Shown: positions 26,950 through 38,337 of the stretch, piece after piece
How the letters are laid out: each line of letters starts with the position of its first letter
How positions within the stretch are numbered: position 1 is the stretch's first letter
Assembly: GCA_963845735.1 (NCBI GenBank)
Contig: CAWJTR010000008.1
Span: 434,001-498,000, forward strand
DNA from: AP-15 sp963845735
GTDB lineage: Bacteria > Pseudomonadota > Alphaproteobacteria > ATCC43930 > CGMCC-115725
Reading direction: 5' to 3'
Length of the DNA: 64,000 bases
Program-made: the position numbers and the translations under genes
Notes under the pieces: generated by a model
The model's database searches: none
The model's input: the letters and a program-made list of their open reading frames with translations, nothing else
What the model was told of the DNA's origin: nothing

Positions 26950-27717
26950 TCACACCGCCATATAGCCGCCGTCGACGTTGTAGGCGGCGCCGGTGACATA
27001 GCTCGCCCGGTCGGAGCACAGCCAGACGACCATTTCGGCGATCTCTTCCGGGTTGCCCATGCGCCGCAGCGGGGTCTGAGCGAGGATCGCCTCGCCGCGC
27101 CGCCGCATCGTTTCCTCGGTCATCCGCGTCTTGATATAGCCGGGGCAGACCGCGTTCACCCGGATCCCGGCCTCGGCGTATTCGATCGCGGCGGTCTTGG
27201 TCAGACCGATCACGCCGTGCTTGGCCGCGACATAGGCCGAGGAGGTCGGCAGCCCGGCGAGCCCGGCGATCGAGGCGGTGTTGACGATGGCGCCGCCACC
27301 CTGGGCCTGCATCTGGTTGAGCTCGTGCCTCATGCACAGCCACACCCCCTTCAGATTGACCTCGATCATCCGATCGAAGGCTTCCTCGGACCACTCGGCG
27401 GTCTTCTTGCCGGCGGCTTCGACCTGCCAGCCGGCGATACCGGCATTGTTGAAGGCGCAATCGAGCCGGCCATAGGCGGCGACGACACCTTGGATCAGCG
27501 CCTTGACCTCGGGGTCGTGGGTGACCTCGCCCGAGAGCGATATCGCCTGCCCGCCGGCGGCGTTGACCAACCCAACGGTCTCCCGCGCTGCGTCGGCGGC
27601 GATATCGGCGACCGCGACGCGAGCGCCCTCTCGGGCAAAGGCGATCGCCGTCGCGCGGCCAATTCCGCCACCACCCCCGGTGATAAGCGTTGATTTTCCG
27701 TCGAGCAAGCCGGCCAT
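26950..27717 (-). CDS. SDR-family NAD(P)-dependent oxidoreductase
   Basis: 255 residues of classical short-chain dehydrogenase: TGGGGGIGRATAIAFA (cofactor), NNAGIAG, VNTASIAG with the catalytic Ser, SSAYVAAKHG with YxxxK, and ending VTGAAYNVDGGYMAV. It oxidises or reduces an alcohol/ketone; the substrate is unknown. GGGAGGAG lies directly before ATGATG, and the second ATG (27717) gives the better spacing. It is divergent from the M28-like gene, 90 bases away, with both ribosome binding sites strong. Confidence 0.92.
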   Translation of the reverse strand: MAGLLDGKSTLITGGGGGIGRATAIAFAREGARVAVADIAADAARETVGLVNAAGGQAISLSGEVTHDPEVKALIQGVVAAYGRLDCAFNNAGIAGWQVEAAGKKTAEWSEEAFDRMIEVNLKGVWLCMRHELNQMQAQGGGAIVNTASIAGLAGLPTSSAYVAAKHGVIGLTKTAAIEYAEAGIRVNAVCPGYIKTRMTEETMRRRGEAILAQTPLRRMGNPEEIAEMVVWLCSDRASYVTGAAYNVDGGYMAV

Positions 27718-27807
27718 CATCTCCTCCCGATCGTCTTGGGCCAACAGAATAGCGCCGCCATGCGGCGGCCGATATCGTGCCGAGCAATTGGTATGGAAGG
27801 AGGGGGT

Positions 27808-28959
27808 ATGCGCGACGAAGGCGAGGCCCGCGCGGCCAAATGGCTCGTCGCCTGGGATGCGCAGGGCATCCACCGCACTGCGACGGCAGGCGACGAGGCA
27901 GGCGCCGACTGGCTGATCCGCGAGAGTGGCGGCGCTTGGGGTTGCCGCCCCCGCCTGCGAGGAATTTGCGCTCGATCGCCTCGATCCGATCGCGGCCTAT
28001 CTGGAGGTCGACGGCATCCGCATCGCGGGGGAGCCGGTATTCGACGCGCCCGCGACCGGCGCCGACGGCGTCAGCGGCGCGCTCGGCCCGGTCGGCGGCG
28101 AGGCCACGATTGCAGTCGCCGAGCTGTCGCCCCGGATCGTCTACACACCCGACTACCAAAGGCTGCGGCGGGATGCGAGACATCGTGGACTGGTTATCGT
28201 CTGCAATGGTGAGCAGCCTGGTCTCGGACTGTTGAATGCCGAGCAATTCACCCGGCCCTACGGCTCGCCGGCAATCCAGCTCTCGAGCGAGGCACGAGAG
28301 GCGGTCTTTGCCGCCGCAGCGCGGGGAGCCGCGGCGCGGCTCGTTGTCGACAGCCGCCGCACCCCGACTCGCGCGCGCAATATCGTGTTTACGATCCCCG
28401 GCCGGGATCCGATGCGGAGCGCCGGTCGTGGTGATGACCCCTCGCAGCTCATGGTGGCAATCGACCGCCGAACGCGGCGGCGGGCTCGTGTGCTGGCTCG
28501 AGACGCTCCGCGCGCTCCTCGCCGCTCCGCCCGGCTGCGACGTGGTCTTCACCGCCAACAGCGGTCACGAACTCGGCCATCTCGGTCTTGACGACTTCAG
28601 CGCCCGCCGCCCCGGGTGGGAGCGGCCGGACGGGGCGACCTGGGTTCATTACGGGGCCAATATCGGCGCTGTCGGGGGCGAGCTGTCGGTGCAGTCGGCA
28701 AGCGAGGATCTGGCGGCACGCGCCGCCCAGGAACTGACCCGCGACGGCTGCGCACCGGATCGAATCGCGCCCCCGAGTCTGGTCCCGTCCGGAGAAACGC
28801 GCGACATCCACCGCGCCGGCGGACGCTATCGTGACTTTGGTCGGGAGTAACCCTCTATTTCATCTGCCGCAGGACCGCTGGCCGCACGCCGTCGATGTCG
28901 CGATGGTCGCGCGAATTGCGGATGCCGTCGCCCGGCTGGTCGCGTCGCTTACGCGCTAG
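27808..28959 (+). CDS. M28-peptidase-like protein, probably lacking metal ligands (frameshifted)
   Basis: About 383 residues after joining frames (changes near 27930, 28405 and 28835). AAGGAGGGGG precedes the ATG. The middle and end follow the M28 aminopeptidase fold: GLVCWLETLRALLAAPPGCD, VVFTANSGHELGHLG where peptidases have the EE catalytic pair, VHYGANIGA, and a final FHLPQDRWPHAVDVAMVARI matching the last His-ligand region. The expected HxD ligand motif and the GANDNASG Asp are replaced (VVMTPRSSWWQSTAERGGG), and only one acidic residue of the pair is left. It may be an inactive homologue or use another chemistry. The N-terminal ~100 residues are unassigned. Confidence 0.6.
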
Positions 28960-28964
28960 AGCGG

Positions 28965-29000
28965 CAAAAAAGAGGCCGACACCTCGCGGCATCGGCCTCT
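28965..29000 (-). terminator. Factor-independent terminator of groSL
   Basis: Minus-strand AGAGGCCGA, 12-base loop, TCGGCCTCT followed by TTTTTT. It lies 24 bases beyond the groL stop and also just after the end of the convergent M28-like gene. Confidence 0.9.
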
Positions 29001-29023
29001 GTCGTGACTTAAGCCGGCGACTT

Positions 29024-30666
<1,643 letters not shown>

Positions 30667-30677
30667 GATCCTCTCCC

Positions 30678-30974
30678 TCAGGCGGTCTTGTCGACGACGC
30701 CCATGATGTCGCTTTCCTTCATGACGACGAGATCCTCGCCGTCGATCTTGATCTCGGTGCCGGACCATTTGCCGAACAGCACGCGGTCGCCGATCTTCAC
30801 GTCGAGCGGATGCAATTTACCGTCATCGCCCCTGGTGCCGGGCCCGGCGGCGAGAACCTCGCCTTCCATCGGCTTTTCTTTCGCCGTGTCGGGGATGATG
30901 ATGCCGCCTCTGCTCTTCTCCTCTTCCTCGATGCGCCGAACCAGCACACGATCTTGCAGCGGTCGAAATGTCAC
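30678..30974 (-). CDS. groS: Co-chaperonin GroES
   Basis: 98 residues, full length, starting MTFRPLQDRVLVRRIEEEEK with the mobile loop region SRGGIIIPDTAKEKPMEGEV and ending ESDIMGVVDKTA. It caps the GroEL chamber as a heptamer. The GTG start is supported by GGAGG 7 bases upstream. It is the first gene of groSL, 38 bases downstream of the CIRCE element. Confidence 0.97.
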   Translation of the reverse strand: MTFRPLQDRVLVRRIEEEEKSRGGIIIPDTAKEKPMEGEVLAAGPGTRGDDGKLHPLDVKIGDRVLFGKWSGTEIKIDGEDLVVMKESDIMGVVDKTA

Positions 30975-31012
30975 GGGGTACCTCCATCAAATACCGGACG
31001 TTACGATGGCTT

Positions 31013-31039
31013 ATAGCACTCCTAATCGGGGAGTGCTAA
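31013..31039 (-). promoter_or_regulatory. CIRCE element (HrcA operator)
   Basis: ATAGCACTC, 9 bases, GAGTGCTAA matches the CIRCE consensus TTAGCACTC-N9-GAGTGCTAA at 17 of 18 arm positions. It is 39-65 bases upstream of groS. On the minus strand a possible promoter precedes it (CTTGCA, about 18 bases, TACTTT), so HrcA bound here would block the start of transcription. Confidence 0.95.
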
Positions 31040-31403
31040 CAAAAGTAACGAAGCGGACCGCCTTTTGCAAGGGCCGTCGGCCGGTCGTATCTCTTGACCG
31101 CGTTCGCAGCGGATCCTAAATTATCGATTGTCGTCAACTCAGCGGGAGGATGTCCGATCGACATGATGCCACCCGGGAAGTGCGAGTTGCCGACCGCTTG
31201 GCATCGGCAACCGAGCATAAAGTCCAAGATATAGCCCGGGCTTCGATCCTGGGCGCGAGGTTCGGCTTCGCAACAGCGACCCCCGTTTGACGCACCAGTG
31301 CGCGCGGGGGTCTTCGCGTGTCAGCAACGGTCGATCGGGCTTTTCGTCCGCTTTTCCGGGCGCTAGGGTCGCCGCCTGATCAAAGAATGACGGGATCCGA
31401 TGA
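31040..31403. other. Intergenic region groS / alpha-beta hydrolase
   Basis: 364 bases without a supported gene. It includes the presumed groSL promoter next to the CIRCE element and a hairpin at 31278-31322 (GACCCCCG, 29 bases, CGGGGGTC), which has no T-run. The hydrolase start has only a weak ribosome binding site. Confidence 0.5.
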
Positions 31404-32279
31404 ATGACCCTCGACAGCTCCGGCCCGACCTCGCGCATCTATTTCTCGCAGCGCCTGAGACTGCATTACGTCGATTGGGGCAATCCGGGCGCGCCGCCGC
31501 TGCTGCTCGTCCATGGCGGCCGCGATCACTGCCGTAACTGGGACTGGGTCGCCGAGGCACTGCGCCATGACTGGCACGTGCTGGCGCCTGACCTGCGCGG
31601 TCACGGCGACAGCCAGTGGTCGCCCGACGGCAACTACACGATCGCCGGATATGTCTATGACCTCGCCCAGCTGATCCATCAGCAGGAGCTTGCGCCGGTG
31701 ACCATCATCGCCCACTCCCTGGGCGGTGTGATCGCTCTGCGCTACGCCGGGATCTATCCCGACTTCGTCGCGAAGCTCGTCGCCATCGAAGGGCTCGGCG
31801 CGTCGCCGCGGCGCATTCGCGAGCGCCGGCAGCGTTCCATCGCCGTGCGGATGCAGAGCTGGATCGACGAGCAGCGCGGGCTCTCCGGACGATTGCCGCG
31901 GCGTTACGCCTCGATCGAGGACGCCTTTCGGCGCATGCAGGAAGAAAATCAGCATCTGTCGCCGGAACAGGCGCGCCATCTGACCCAGCACGGGGTCAAC
32001 CAGAACGAAGACGGCACTTACAGCTGGAAGTTCGACAATTACGTGCGCGCCGAGCCACCCTATGAGATGACCCCGACCGAGATCGAGGAACTTTGGGGGC
32101 GCATCACGTGCCCGACCCTACTCGTCTACGGCAAGGAAAGCTGGGCCTCGAACCCGCTCGACGACGGCAGAGTGCGGCATTTCCGCAACGCCAGGGTCGT
32201 CAACTTCGAAAACGCCGGCCACTGGGTACACCACGACCGGCTCGACGGGTTTCTCGATCTGGTCAGAGGGTTCTTCTGA
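31404..32279 (+). CDS. Alpha/beta-fold hydrolase
   Basis: 291 residues. LLLVHGGRDHCRNWDWVAEA is the oxyanion strand, PDLRGHGDSQWS follows, and the nucleophile is Ser105 in IIAHSLGGVIALRYAG. The late His is in FENAGHWVHHDRLDG; the Asp is probably near LLVYGKESWAS. The overall form is that of a cytosolic epoxide-hydrolase or C-C-hydrolase-like enzyme; the substrate is unknown. It is a single gene, convergent with the DUF4175 gene. Confidence 0.87.
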   Translation: MTLDSSGPTSRIYFSQRLRLHYVDWGNPGAPPLLLVHGGRDHCRNWDWVAEALRHDWHVLAPDLRGHGDSQWSPDGNYTIAGYVYDLAQLIHQQELAPVTIIAHSLGGVIALRYAGIYPDFVAKLVAIEGLGASPRRIRERRQRSIAVRMQSWIDEQRGLSGRLPRRYASIEDAFRRMQEENQHLSPEQARHLTQHGVNQNEDGTYSWKFDNYVRAEPPYEMTPTEIEELWGRITCPTLLVYGKESWASNPLDDGRVRHFRNARVVNFENAGHWVHHDRLDGFLDLVRGFF

Positions 32280-32371
32280 TCTCCCTCGGGTTCCAACTGT
32301 CTTGGCCAGAAGACGCTGTCCTGCCGATCCGGCGATGATCCGCCGGCCCGACGACTTCGAACTGGGCGCGC

Positions 32372-34838
32372 TCAAAACCGCTGCAGCAACCGGTCGATAT
32401 AGTCCAGCTCGATTTGCGGCCGGTAGCGCTCGCCGGCGCGACGGCGCAGCTCGTCGAGGATCTGACGGGACCTCTGCATCATATCCAGATCCGGGAATCT
32501 TGACGTCGCCCTGATCGTAAGCGCCGCCGTTTGCCATCGGCCGGCCCAACGGATCGCGGTCGCCCCCGTCACGCGGCTGGCCGGTTCCCGTCCCGCGGTC
32601 CACGGGCTCGCCCCAAGCGGCGCCCAGCCGCTGTTGCATCTGCTGGGCGAATTCGCGCTGGGCCTGCTGCAACTGATCCAGGGCGTCGGTCTGCGGGCCG
32701 ATCGCCGCGCCGGGCCGGCTGCCGCGCAACGCTTGCGTTGCGTCACGCATCGCCCGCTCGGCACGGCCCAGCGGGTCGGGAATTTCGCCGAGCCCGTCAC
32801 CCATCCGGCGCATCATCTCACCCAGCGTATGGCGCAGCTCTTCCTGCTGCTGGGCCGCGCCGCTCATATCGCCGGCGCCATTCGGCTGAATGCCGTTCTG
32901 ATCGCCTGGAGCCGTCGTCTGCCCTCGCTCGGCTTGCTGCTGGGCGCGGAAACTGCGGTCGAGCAGCTGCTGCTGGCGTTGCATCAGCTCGCGCATGCCG
33001 CGCATCATCTGCTGCGCCTCGCTGGACTCCTGCGGCGACTGCCCAGGACGCGCCAGGCGCAGATTTTCAAGCATATTCTGAAGCTGCGACAACAGCTCGC
33101 GCGCCTGATCGCGCGCGCCGTTTTTGGCCAGCTCGGCGGCACGGTCGAGCATATGTTCGAGATCCCGGCTGGTGAGGACCTGCTGGGACGGATCAGTCGG
33201 CTGCTGGTTCTGCTCGGGATGGCGCGCCATGTTCGCGGCGAGCGCCTGCAGATAACGGTCGAGCGCCTGCTTCAGCTCGTTCATCAAGCGCTCGATCTCC
33301 TGGTCCGGCGCGTTTTTTGCCAGCGCGTCCTGCAGCTGCTGCTGCAGCCGCCGCAGCTCGTTCTGCGCCAATGAGGCCTGTCCGTCCTCGATGCGCAGCG
33401 CGGTATCCCACAACAGCTGCTCGACCTGCGCGGTCGCGGCCGCGTCGTCGTGCAGGCGCAGGCGCTCTTGGGCAACGCGAAGCGCCAGAAACACGACCGT
33501 ATCATCATGGTAGAGCTGCGGGCGCGAGCGGAGATCGCCGAGAATCTCGGCTACCGGCAAACGCGAACTCGGACTGGCCGCCAGCTCTTTGCGCTGCTCA
33601 ATGATCGCGCGCGCAATCGGGTTGGCGAAGGCGCGCTCCGGCAGCTTCATGTGCACCGGCTCGCTCTCGCCGGTCTGCCCCAGCGCGTCGCTGGCGACGA
33701 GCCGGATCTCGACCGGCAGCCCGGCCCACAGGGCCGGCGTCAGATCGTGATAGCTGGTCGACTCCGCCTGCTTGAGATGCAGCCCGGGCAAGGGCAGCTC
33801 CAGCTCGATCTTGTCGCCGGACTTGTCTCCAGGGCGCCGGATCACCGCCTTGACCCTCTCCACCCCATAATCGTCCGACGCCCGGTAATCGATCCGCAGA
33901 GCCTGCCGCACCGTCGCCTCAGGCGGCTTGGCAAAAGCGACGGCGGGTGGGCGATCGGGGATTATCCGGATCGGCCAGCTGCCGAGTAGGGTCGCCCCCT
34001 GCGAAACCTCGATCCGCTTGCCGGCAGTCAAGGTCGCTTGGGCTTGAAAATCCTGCTTGTCGGTCGTGGCGAAGTCGTGGGTGCTCCGATCGATCGACAG
34101 GCGCGGCACCGAACCTCCGCCATGCACCTGAGCGAGCAAGCGTGCTGCCGATCGGCACCGCGATCGTCTGCCGGTTTTCCGGGCGCAGGAATTGCGGCGG
34201 CAGCCCGGTGTAGTCGGGCGGGGTGATCCAGATGTCGAGGCTGGCGGCGATCGCGGACGTACCGCCTGTCACGCCCGGGGTCACCGCGCGTATCAGGCGG
34301 TCGCGCCAATCATCCCCGGCATCGACCGCGCCAATCAACAGCAGCAATGCCAGCACCGCTCGCAAACCCCACGGGTCTCGCGCGGCGAGCCCTGCGGCCG
34401 GCGTCCCGATCCGCAGCCGGCGCACCAGCGCCCGCATGCGCCGCTGGTGGGCGTCCCACAGTTGCGTCGCCTGCGGGTCGAGCGGCATGCTCGGCCGGTC
34501 GGCCAGCGCCTGCAACGGCCGATGCGAGCAGCCCGCTCGCGCGCTCGATGCGGCGTCGGGCAGCAGTGGCATCGGGCAGTACGATGTCGCGAAACGCCAT
34601 GCCGAGGGCGAGCAGAAAACCGGCGCCAAAGGCCAGCAGGATCGCGGCGTGGACAAGGCCCGGGAGGAGCGGCAACAGATCGAACAGAACGAGGACTAGA
34701 AATAAGGCGAGGACCGCAAGAGCCGGCCAGCAGACCGGCCAAAGCGCTCTCCCACAGCAACGCGGCGCGGGCGAGGCGCAGCCGGGTTGCAAGCAGAGGC
34801 GCGGACCCAGTCGGGGCTCTTGCCGGGCGGGCGGTCAT
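32372..34838 (-). CDS. TIGR02302/DUF4175 family inner-membrane protein (frameshifted)
   Basis: About 820 residues. N-terminal helices (LAVLALFLVLVLFDLLPLLP; AAILLAFGAGFLLALGM; GLRAVLALLLLIGAV) precede ITPPDYTGLPPQFLRPENRQ, beta-rich domains, and a long Gln-rich coiled-coil (QELLSQLQ, RELMQRQQQLLDRSFRAQQQ) ending RRAGERYRPQIELDYIDRLL. This is the alphaproteobacterial TIGR02302 family, of unknown role at the cell envelope. Frame changes lie near 34745, 34530, 34140 and 32498. Its ATG overlaps the lysA stop (ATGA), the usual arrangement after argH-lptM-lysA. Confidence 0.87.
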
Positions 34839-36140
34839 GCGGCACCTCGCTTCCGAGCCGGCTCGGGGGCGATGCCCTCGAGCCAAGGCGGAATTGTATC
34901 CAGCGACAGCAGCGCTTGATAGCCCGGCCGCGCCCGGATGACGTCAAAGCGGTCGCCGGCCGCCATCACTTCGGGCACCAGGAGGCGGCTGTTATAGGTG
35001 GAGCTCATGACCGCGCCATAGGCGCCGGCCGCGGTGAAGGCGACGAGGTCGCCTTCGTCGAATGGCGGCAGATCACGGTCGAGGGTAAAGGTGTCGTCGG
35101 TCTCGCAGACCGGGCCGACGACATCCGCCGCGGAAGGTCGCGGCGCCTGGCGCCGGGTGGCGGACCGGCAGGATGCGTGCCCGGCCTCGTACATCGCCGG
35201 GCGCACCAGATCGTTCATCGCCGCATCGACGACGACGAACCGCCGGCGCGCCCTCCTTAACGTAAACGACGCTCGCGACGAGCAGGCCAGCCGCGCCGCG
35301 ACCAGCAACCGGCCCGGCTCGAACGCGAGCGCCACATCGAGCGGGCCGAAAATGTCGCGCACCATCTCGCGTATTGCGACGGGCTCGCGCGGGACCTCGT
35401 CGCGGTAGCGGAGGTCGATGCCGCCGCCGAGATCGACCTGCGCGACGGCCAGCCCGTCCCCGCGCAACGTCGCCGACCAGCGCGGCGATGCGCGCGAACG
35501 CCGCGCGGCTCGGGCTCGAGCTCGACGATCTGCGAGCCGATATGCACCGCGAGCCCGACCGGCTCGATCGCCGGGCAGCTGCGTGGCGAGGCGATAGGCG
35601 GCCACCGCCTCACCGAGAGCGATGCCGAATTTGTTTTCCTTTCTGCCGGTTGTGATGTCGCTGTGGGTGCGTGCGTCGATGTCGGGGTTGATGCGCAGCG
35701 CGACGCGCGCCGTCTGGCCGCGCGCCGCTGCCACGTCGCTCAGCTGGCGCAGCTCCGGGACCGACTCGACATTGATCTGATGGATGCCGGCGTCGAGCGC
35801 CGCGGCAAGCTCCGCGCGCGGTCTTGCCGACCCCGGAAAAGACGATGCGCTGCGGCGGGATGCCGGCGGCGAGCGCGCGCCGCAACTCGCCCTCCGAGAC
35901 GACATCGGCGCCGGCGCCGAGCCCGGCGAACAGGCGCAGCACGGCGAGGTTCGAATTCGCCTTGACCGCATAGCAGATCAGCGGCCGCTGATCGGCGAAC
36001 GCCTCGGCAAAGCGGCGGTATTGCGCGGTCAACGCCGCCGCCGAATAGACGTAGAACGGGGTGCCGACCGCCGCGGCGATCTGCGCGATCGGAACCTCCT
36101 CGGCGTGCAGCTGGCCGCCGCGATAGCGAAAAGAATTCAT
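34835..36140 (-). CDS. lysA: Diaminopimelate decarboxylase (heavily frameshifted)
   Basis: About 435 residues of fold-III PLP enzyme. TPFYVYSAAALTAQYRRFAE begins the barrel, CYAVKANSNLAVL holds the PLP Lys, HIGSQI and VDLGGGIDLRY follow, EPGRLLVA binds phosphate, and GPVCETDD with MSSTYNSRL lies at the dimeric active site. It makes L-lysine from meso-DAP. At least seven frame changes are needed (for example near 35830, 35577, 35480, 35310, 35240 and two near 35150), making this the worst-read gene here. It lies between lptM and the DUF4175 gene. Confidence 0.92.
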
Positions 36141-36142
36141 AC

Positions 36143-36304
36143 TCACTGCGGGTATGGCCGCGGGTAGGTGTTGGGCACCCCGGGCGGCGGGTTCGGCGCG
36201 CCCTTCCTGCCGCAGCCCACCAATTCCAGTGCGAGAACAAGCGCGAGGAGGACTATCCCGCCGGCGGCGCGCAGCGCGGGCAGCGCCTCTCGCGGGCCCG
36301 TCAT
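36143..36304 (-). CDS. lptM: LptM-family small lipoprotein (YifL-like)
   Basis: 53 residues: a short signal sequence (IVLLALVLALELVG), then the lipobox Cys in VGCGRKGAPNPPPG, which is the LptM/YifL hallmark of Cys-Gly-x-Lys-Gly-Pro/Ala, and a Pro-rich tail ending RPYPQ. In E. coli LptM helps the LptDE lipopolysaccharide translocon mature at the outer membrane. The ATG overlaps the argH stop (ATGA), and the stop is 2 bases before the lysA start. argH-lptM-lysA is a conserved order. Confidence 0.88.
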   Translation of the reverse strand: MTGPREALPALRAAGGIVLLALVLALELVGCGRKGAPNPPPGVPNTYPRPYPQ

Positions 36305-37715
36305 CCCAGGAACCGCTTGCGCGCCGCGATGACGGCGGCACGGACGCGCGCCGGGGCGGTGCCGCCAAAGCTGGTCCGGCTGGCGACGGACCGGTCGGCG
36401 TCGAGCACGTCATAGACTGCCGCGTTGATCGTGGGCTCGACCGCCTGCAACTCGGCGAGCGGCAGCTCGGCGAGGGCGCAGCCCATCTCCTCGGCGCGCT
36501 TGACGATCTGTCCGGCTGCATGGTGCGCCCGGCGGAACGGCAGCCCGCCGATGCGCACCAGCCAGTCGGCGAGGTCGGTCGCGGTGGCGAAGCCGCGCCC
36601 GGCCGCTTCCCGCAGGCGCTGCGCGATCCGGCCGCAGGTCGCGCACCATTCCTGTCGTCGCGGCGAGACAGAGCTCGAGCGTGTCGGCGGCCTCGAAGAC
36701 CGGAACCTTGTCCTCCTGCATATCCTTGCCATAGGCCAGCGGCAGGCCCTTCATCACCGTCAGCAGCGCGATCAGCGCGCCGTTCAGCCGCCCGGTTTTG
36801 GCTCGCACCAGTTCGGCGGCATCGGGGTTGCGCTTTTGCGGCATGATCGAGCTGCCGGTGGTAAAGGCGTCGGTCAGCGCGATAAACCCGAACCCGTCGC
36901 TGCACCAGAGCACAATCTCTTCGGCAAAGCGCGAAATGTGGGTCCCGGCGAGCGCCGCCGCGGCGAGAAATTCGATCGCGAAATCCCGGTCCGATACGGC
37001 ATCGAGCGAGTTTGCCGCCGGCCGGTCGAAGCCCAGCGTCGCAGCGGTCGCCGCGCGGTCGATCGGGAACGAGGTGCCCGCAAGAGCGGCGGCGCCGAGC
37101 GGCGATTCGTTCATCCGGCGCCGACAATCGGCAAGCCGCCCGCGGTCGCGCCCGACCATTTCCACATAGGCCATCAGGTGGTGGCCCAACGTCACCGGCT
37201 GGGCGATCTGGAGATGGGTGAAGCCCGGCATCACCGTATCGGCTTCGGCCTCGGCGCGATCGATCAGCGCCTGCTGCAAGTCGCTGCATCGCTGCGTCGA
37301 GGCGGTCGATCGCGGCGCGCAGCCACAGCCGCAGATCGGTCGCGACTTGGTCGTTGCGCGAACGCGCGGTGTGCAGGCGGCCGGCGGCCGGCCCGATCAG
37401 TTCGGCCAGGCGCGCCTCGACATTCAGGTGAATGTCCTCATGCGCCTCGCTGAAGGCGAAACGGCCGCCTTCGATTTCGGCCCGGATTTGATCTAGACCG
37501 GCGGCGATCGCAGCGCCATCTTGCGGCGACAGGATGTTCTGTGCCACCAGCATCGCGCAATGCGCCTTGGAGCCGGCGATGTCCTCGGCCCAGAGGCGCT
37601 TGTCGAAATCGATGGACGCGTTGATGCGGCGCATGATCTCGGCCGGGCCGCCGGTGAAACGGCCACCCCATTGCTCATTCGCCGCGCTCTTGCCCGGCTT
37701 CGCTGCGCCGCTCAT
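36301..37715 (-). CDS. argH: Argininosuccinate lyase (frameshifted)
   Basis: About 470 residues. NEQWGGRFTGGPAEIMRRIN opens the protein, EDIHLNVEARL and TARSRNDQVATDLRLWLR follow, then PGFTHLQIAQPVTLGHH, and the superfamily signature GSSIMPQKRNPDAAEL holds the catalytic Ser loop. It splits argininosuccinate to arginine and fumarate. Frame changes lie at 37277-37278 (a surplus base in CGACTTGCAG) and near 36645. The start at 37715 is chosen by family length; a further ATG lies at 37733. It is divergent from tlpA, 30 bases away. Confidence 0.93.
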
Positions 37716-37745
37716 CCGACTGCCCGGGTGCAATGGAAGGCTGCA

Positions 37746-38337
37746 ATGGTGAGATCGGGCCGGGCTCTACTGGTGGCTCTGCTGTTGGCTGCTGCCGGGT
37801 CCGGGCGCGTCGGCGCTGGCCGATGCGGACGCGGCCGGGCAGGCGCCCTTAGGCGAGTTCATCCCGGCCTCGCGGCCGCGGCCCGCCCCTCCGGTCGCCT
37901 TTACCGACGCCGACGGGAAAACCCTCAGTCTTCGCGATTTCGCCGGCAAGCTCGTCCTCGTCAACCTCTGGGCCACCTGGTGCGCGCCGTGCCGGCACGA
38001 AATGCCGTCGCTCGAGCGGCTGCAAACCCGACTCGGCGACAAGATTACGATCCTCGCGATATCCGAGGATCGCGGCGGCAGCAAGGCCGTTGCGCCGTTC
38101 ATCGCCAAGCTCGGGCTCAAAGTGGTCAAGACTTATCTCGATCCAGAGAGCGCGGTCGGCCGCGCGTTCAAGGTCGACGGCCTGCCGACCAGCTTTCTAA
38201 TCGATCGGCAGGGGCGGGTGCTGGGCCGGGTCGAAGGCGAGGCGGAATGGGATTCGCCAAAGATGCTGGCAATCATCGATCCCCTGCTGAGCGAGGACGA
38301 GGTGATCAAGACGTCCTTTCCGCGAGCACGTCCCTGA
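37746..38337 (+). CDS. TlpA-family periplasmic thiol:disulfide oxidoreductase (frameshifted)
   Basis: About 196 residues: a signal peptide (RALLVALLLAAAGPGASALA), a thioredoxin fold with NLWATWCAPCRHEMPSLE (CxxC in WCAPC) and the cis-Pro in DGLPTSFLIDRQGRVL. It should keep periplasmic or cytochrome-maturation cysteines reduced. One surplus G in the run at 37797-37799 shifts the frame within the signal peptide. tlpA divergent from argH is common in alphaproteobacteria. Confidence 0.9.

Noticed and set aside
25367..26965. A 532-codon open frame on the plus strand
   Set aside because: It is the exact antisense of the CoxL-like gene and is rich in Arg, Gly and His with no domain. Long antisense frames are expected in GC-rich coding DNA.
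26927..28558. A 543-codon minus-strand frame across the SDR and M28-like genes
   Set aside because: It is out of frame with the SDR and antisense to the M28-like gene, and has no domain.
31278..31322. Hairpin GACCCCCG...CGGGGGTC as a terminator
   Set aside because: The loop is long and no T-run follows on either strand, so I mention it only as part of the intergenic region.
35610..37733. A 707-codon continuous minus-strand frame
   Set aside because: It joins the first parts of argH and lysA through out-of-frame sequence. It is produced by frameshifts, not a fusion protein.
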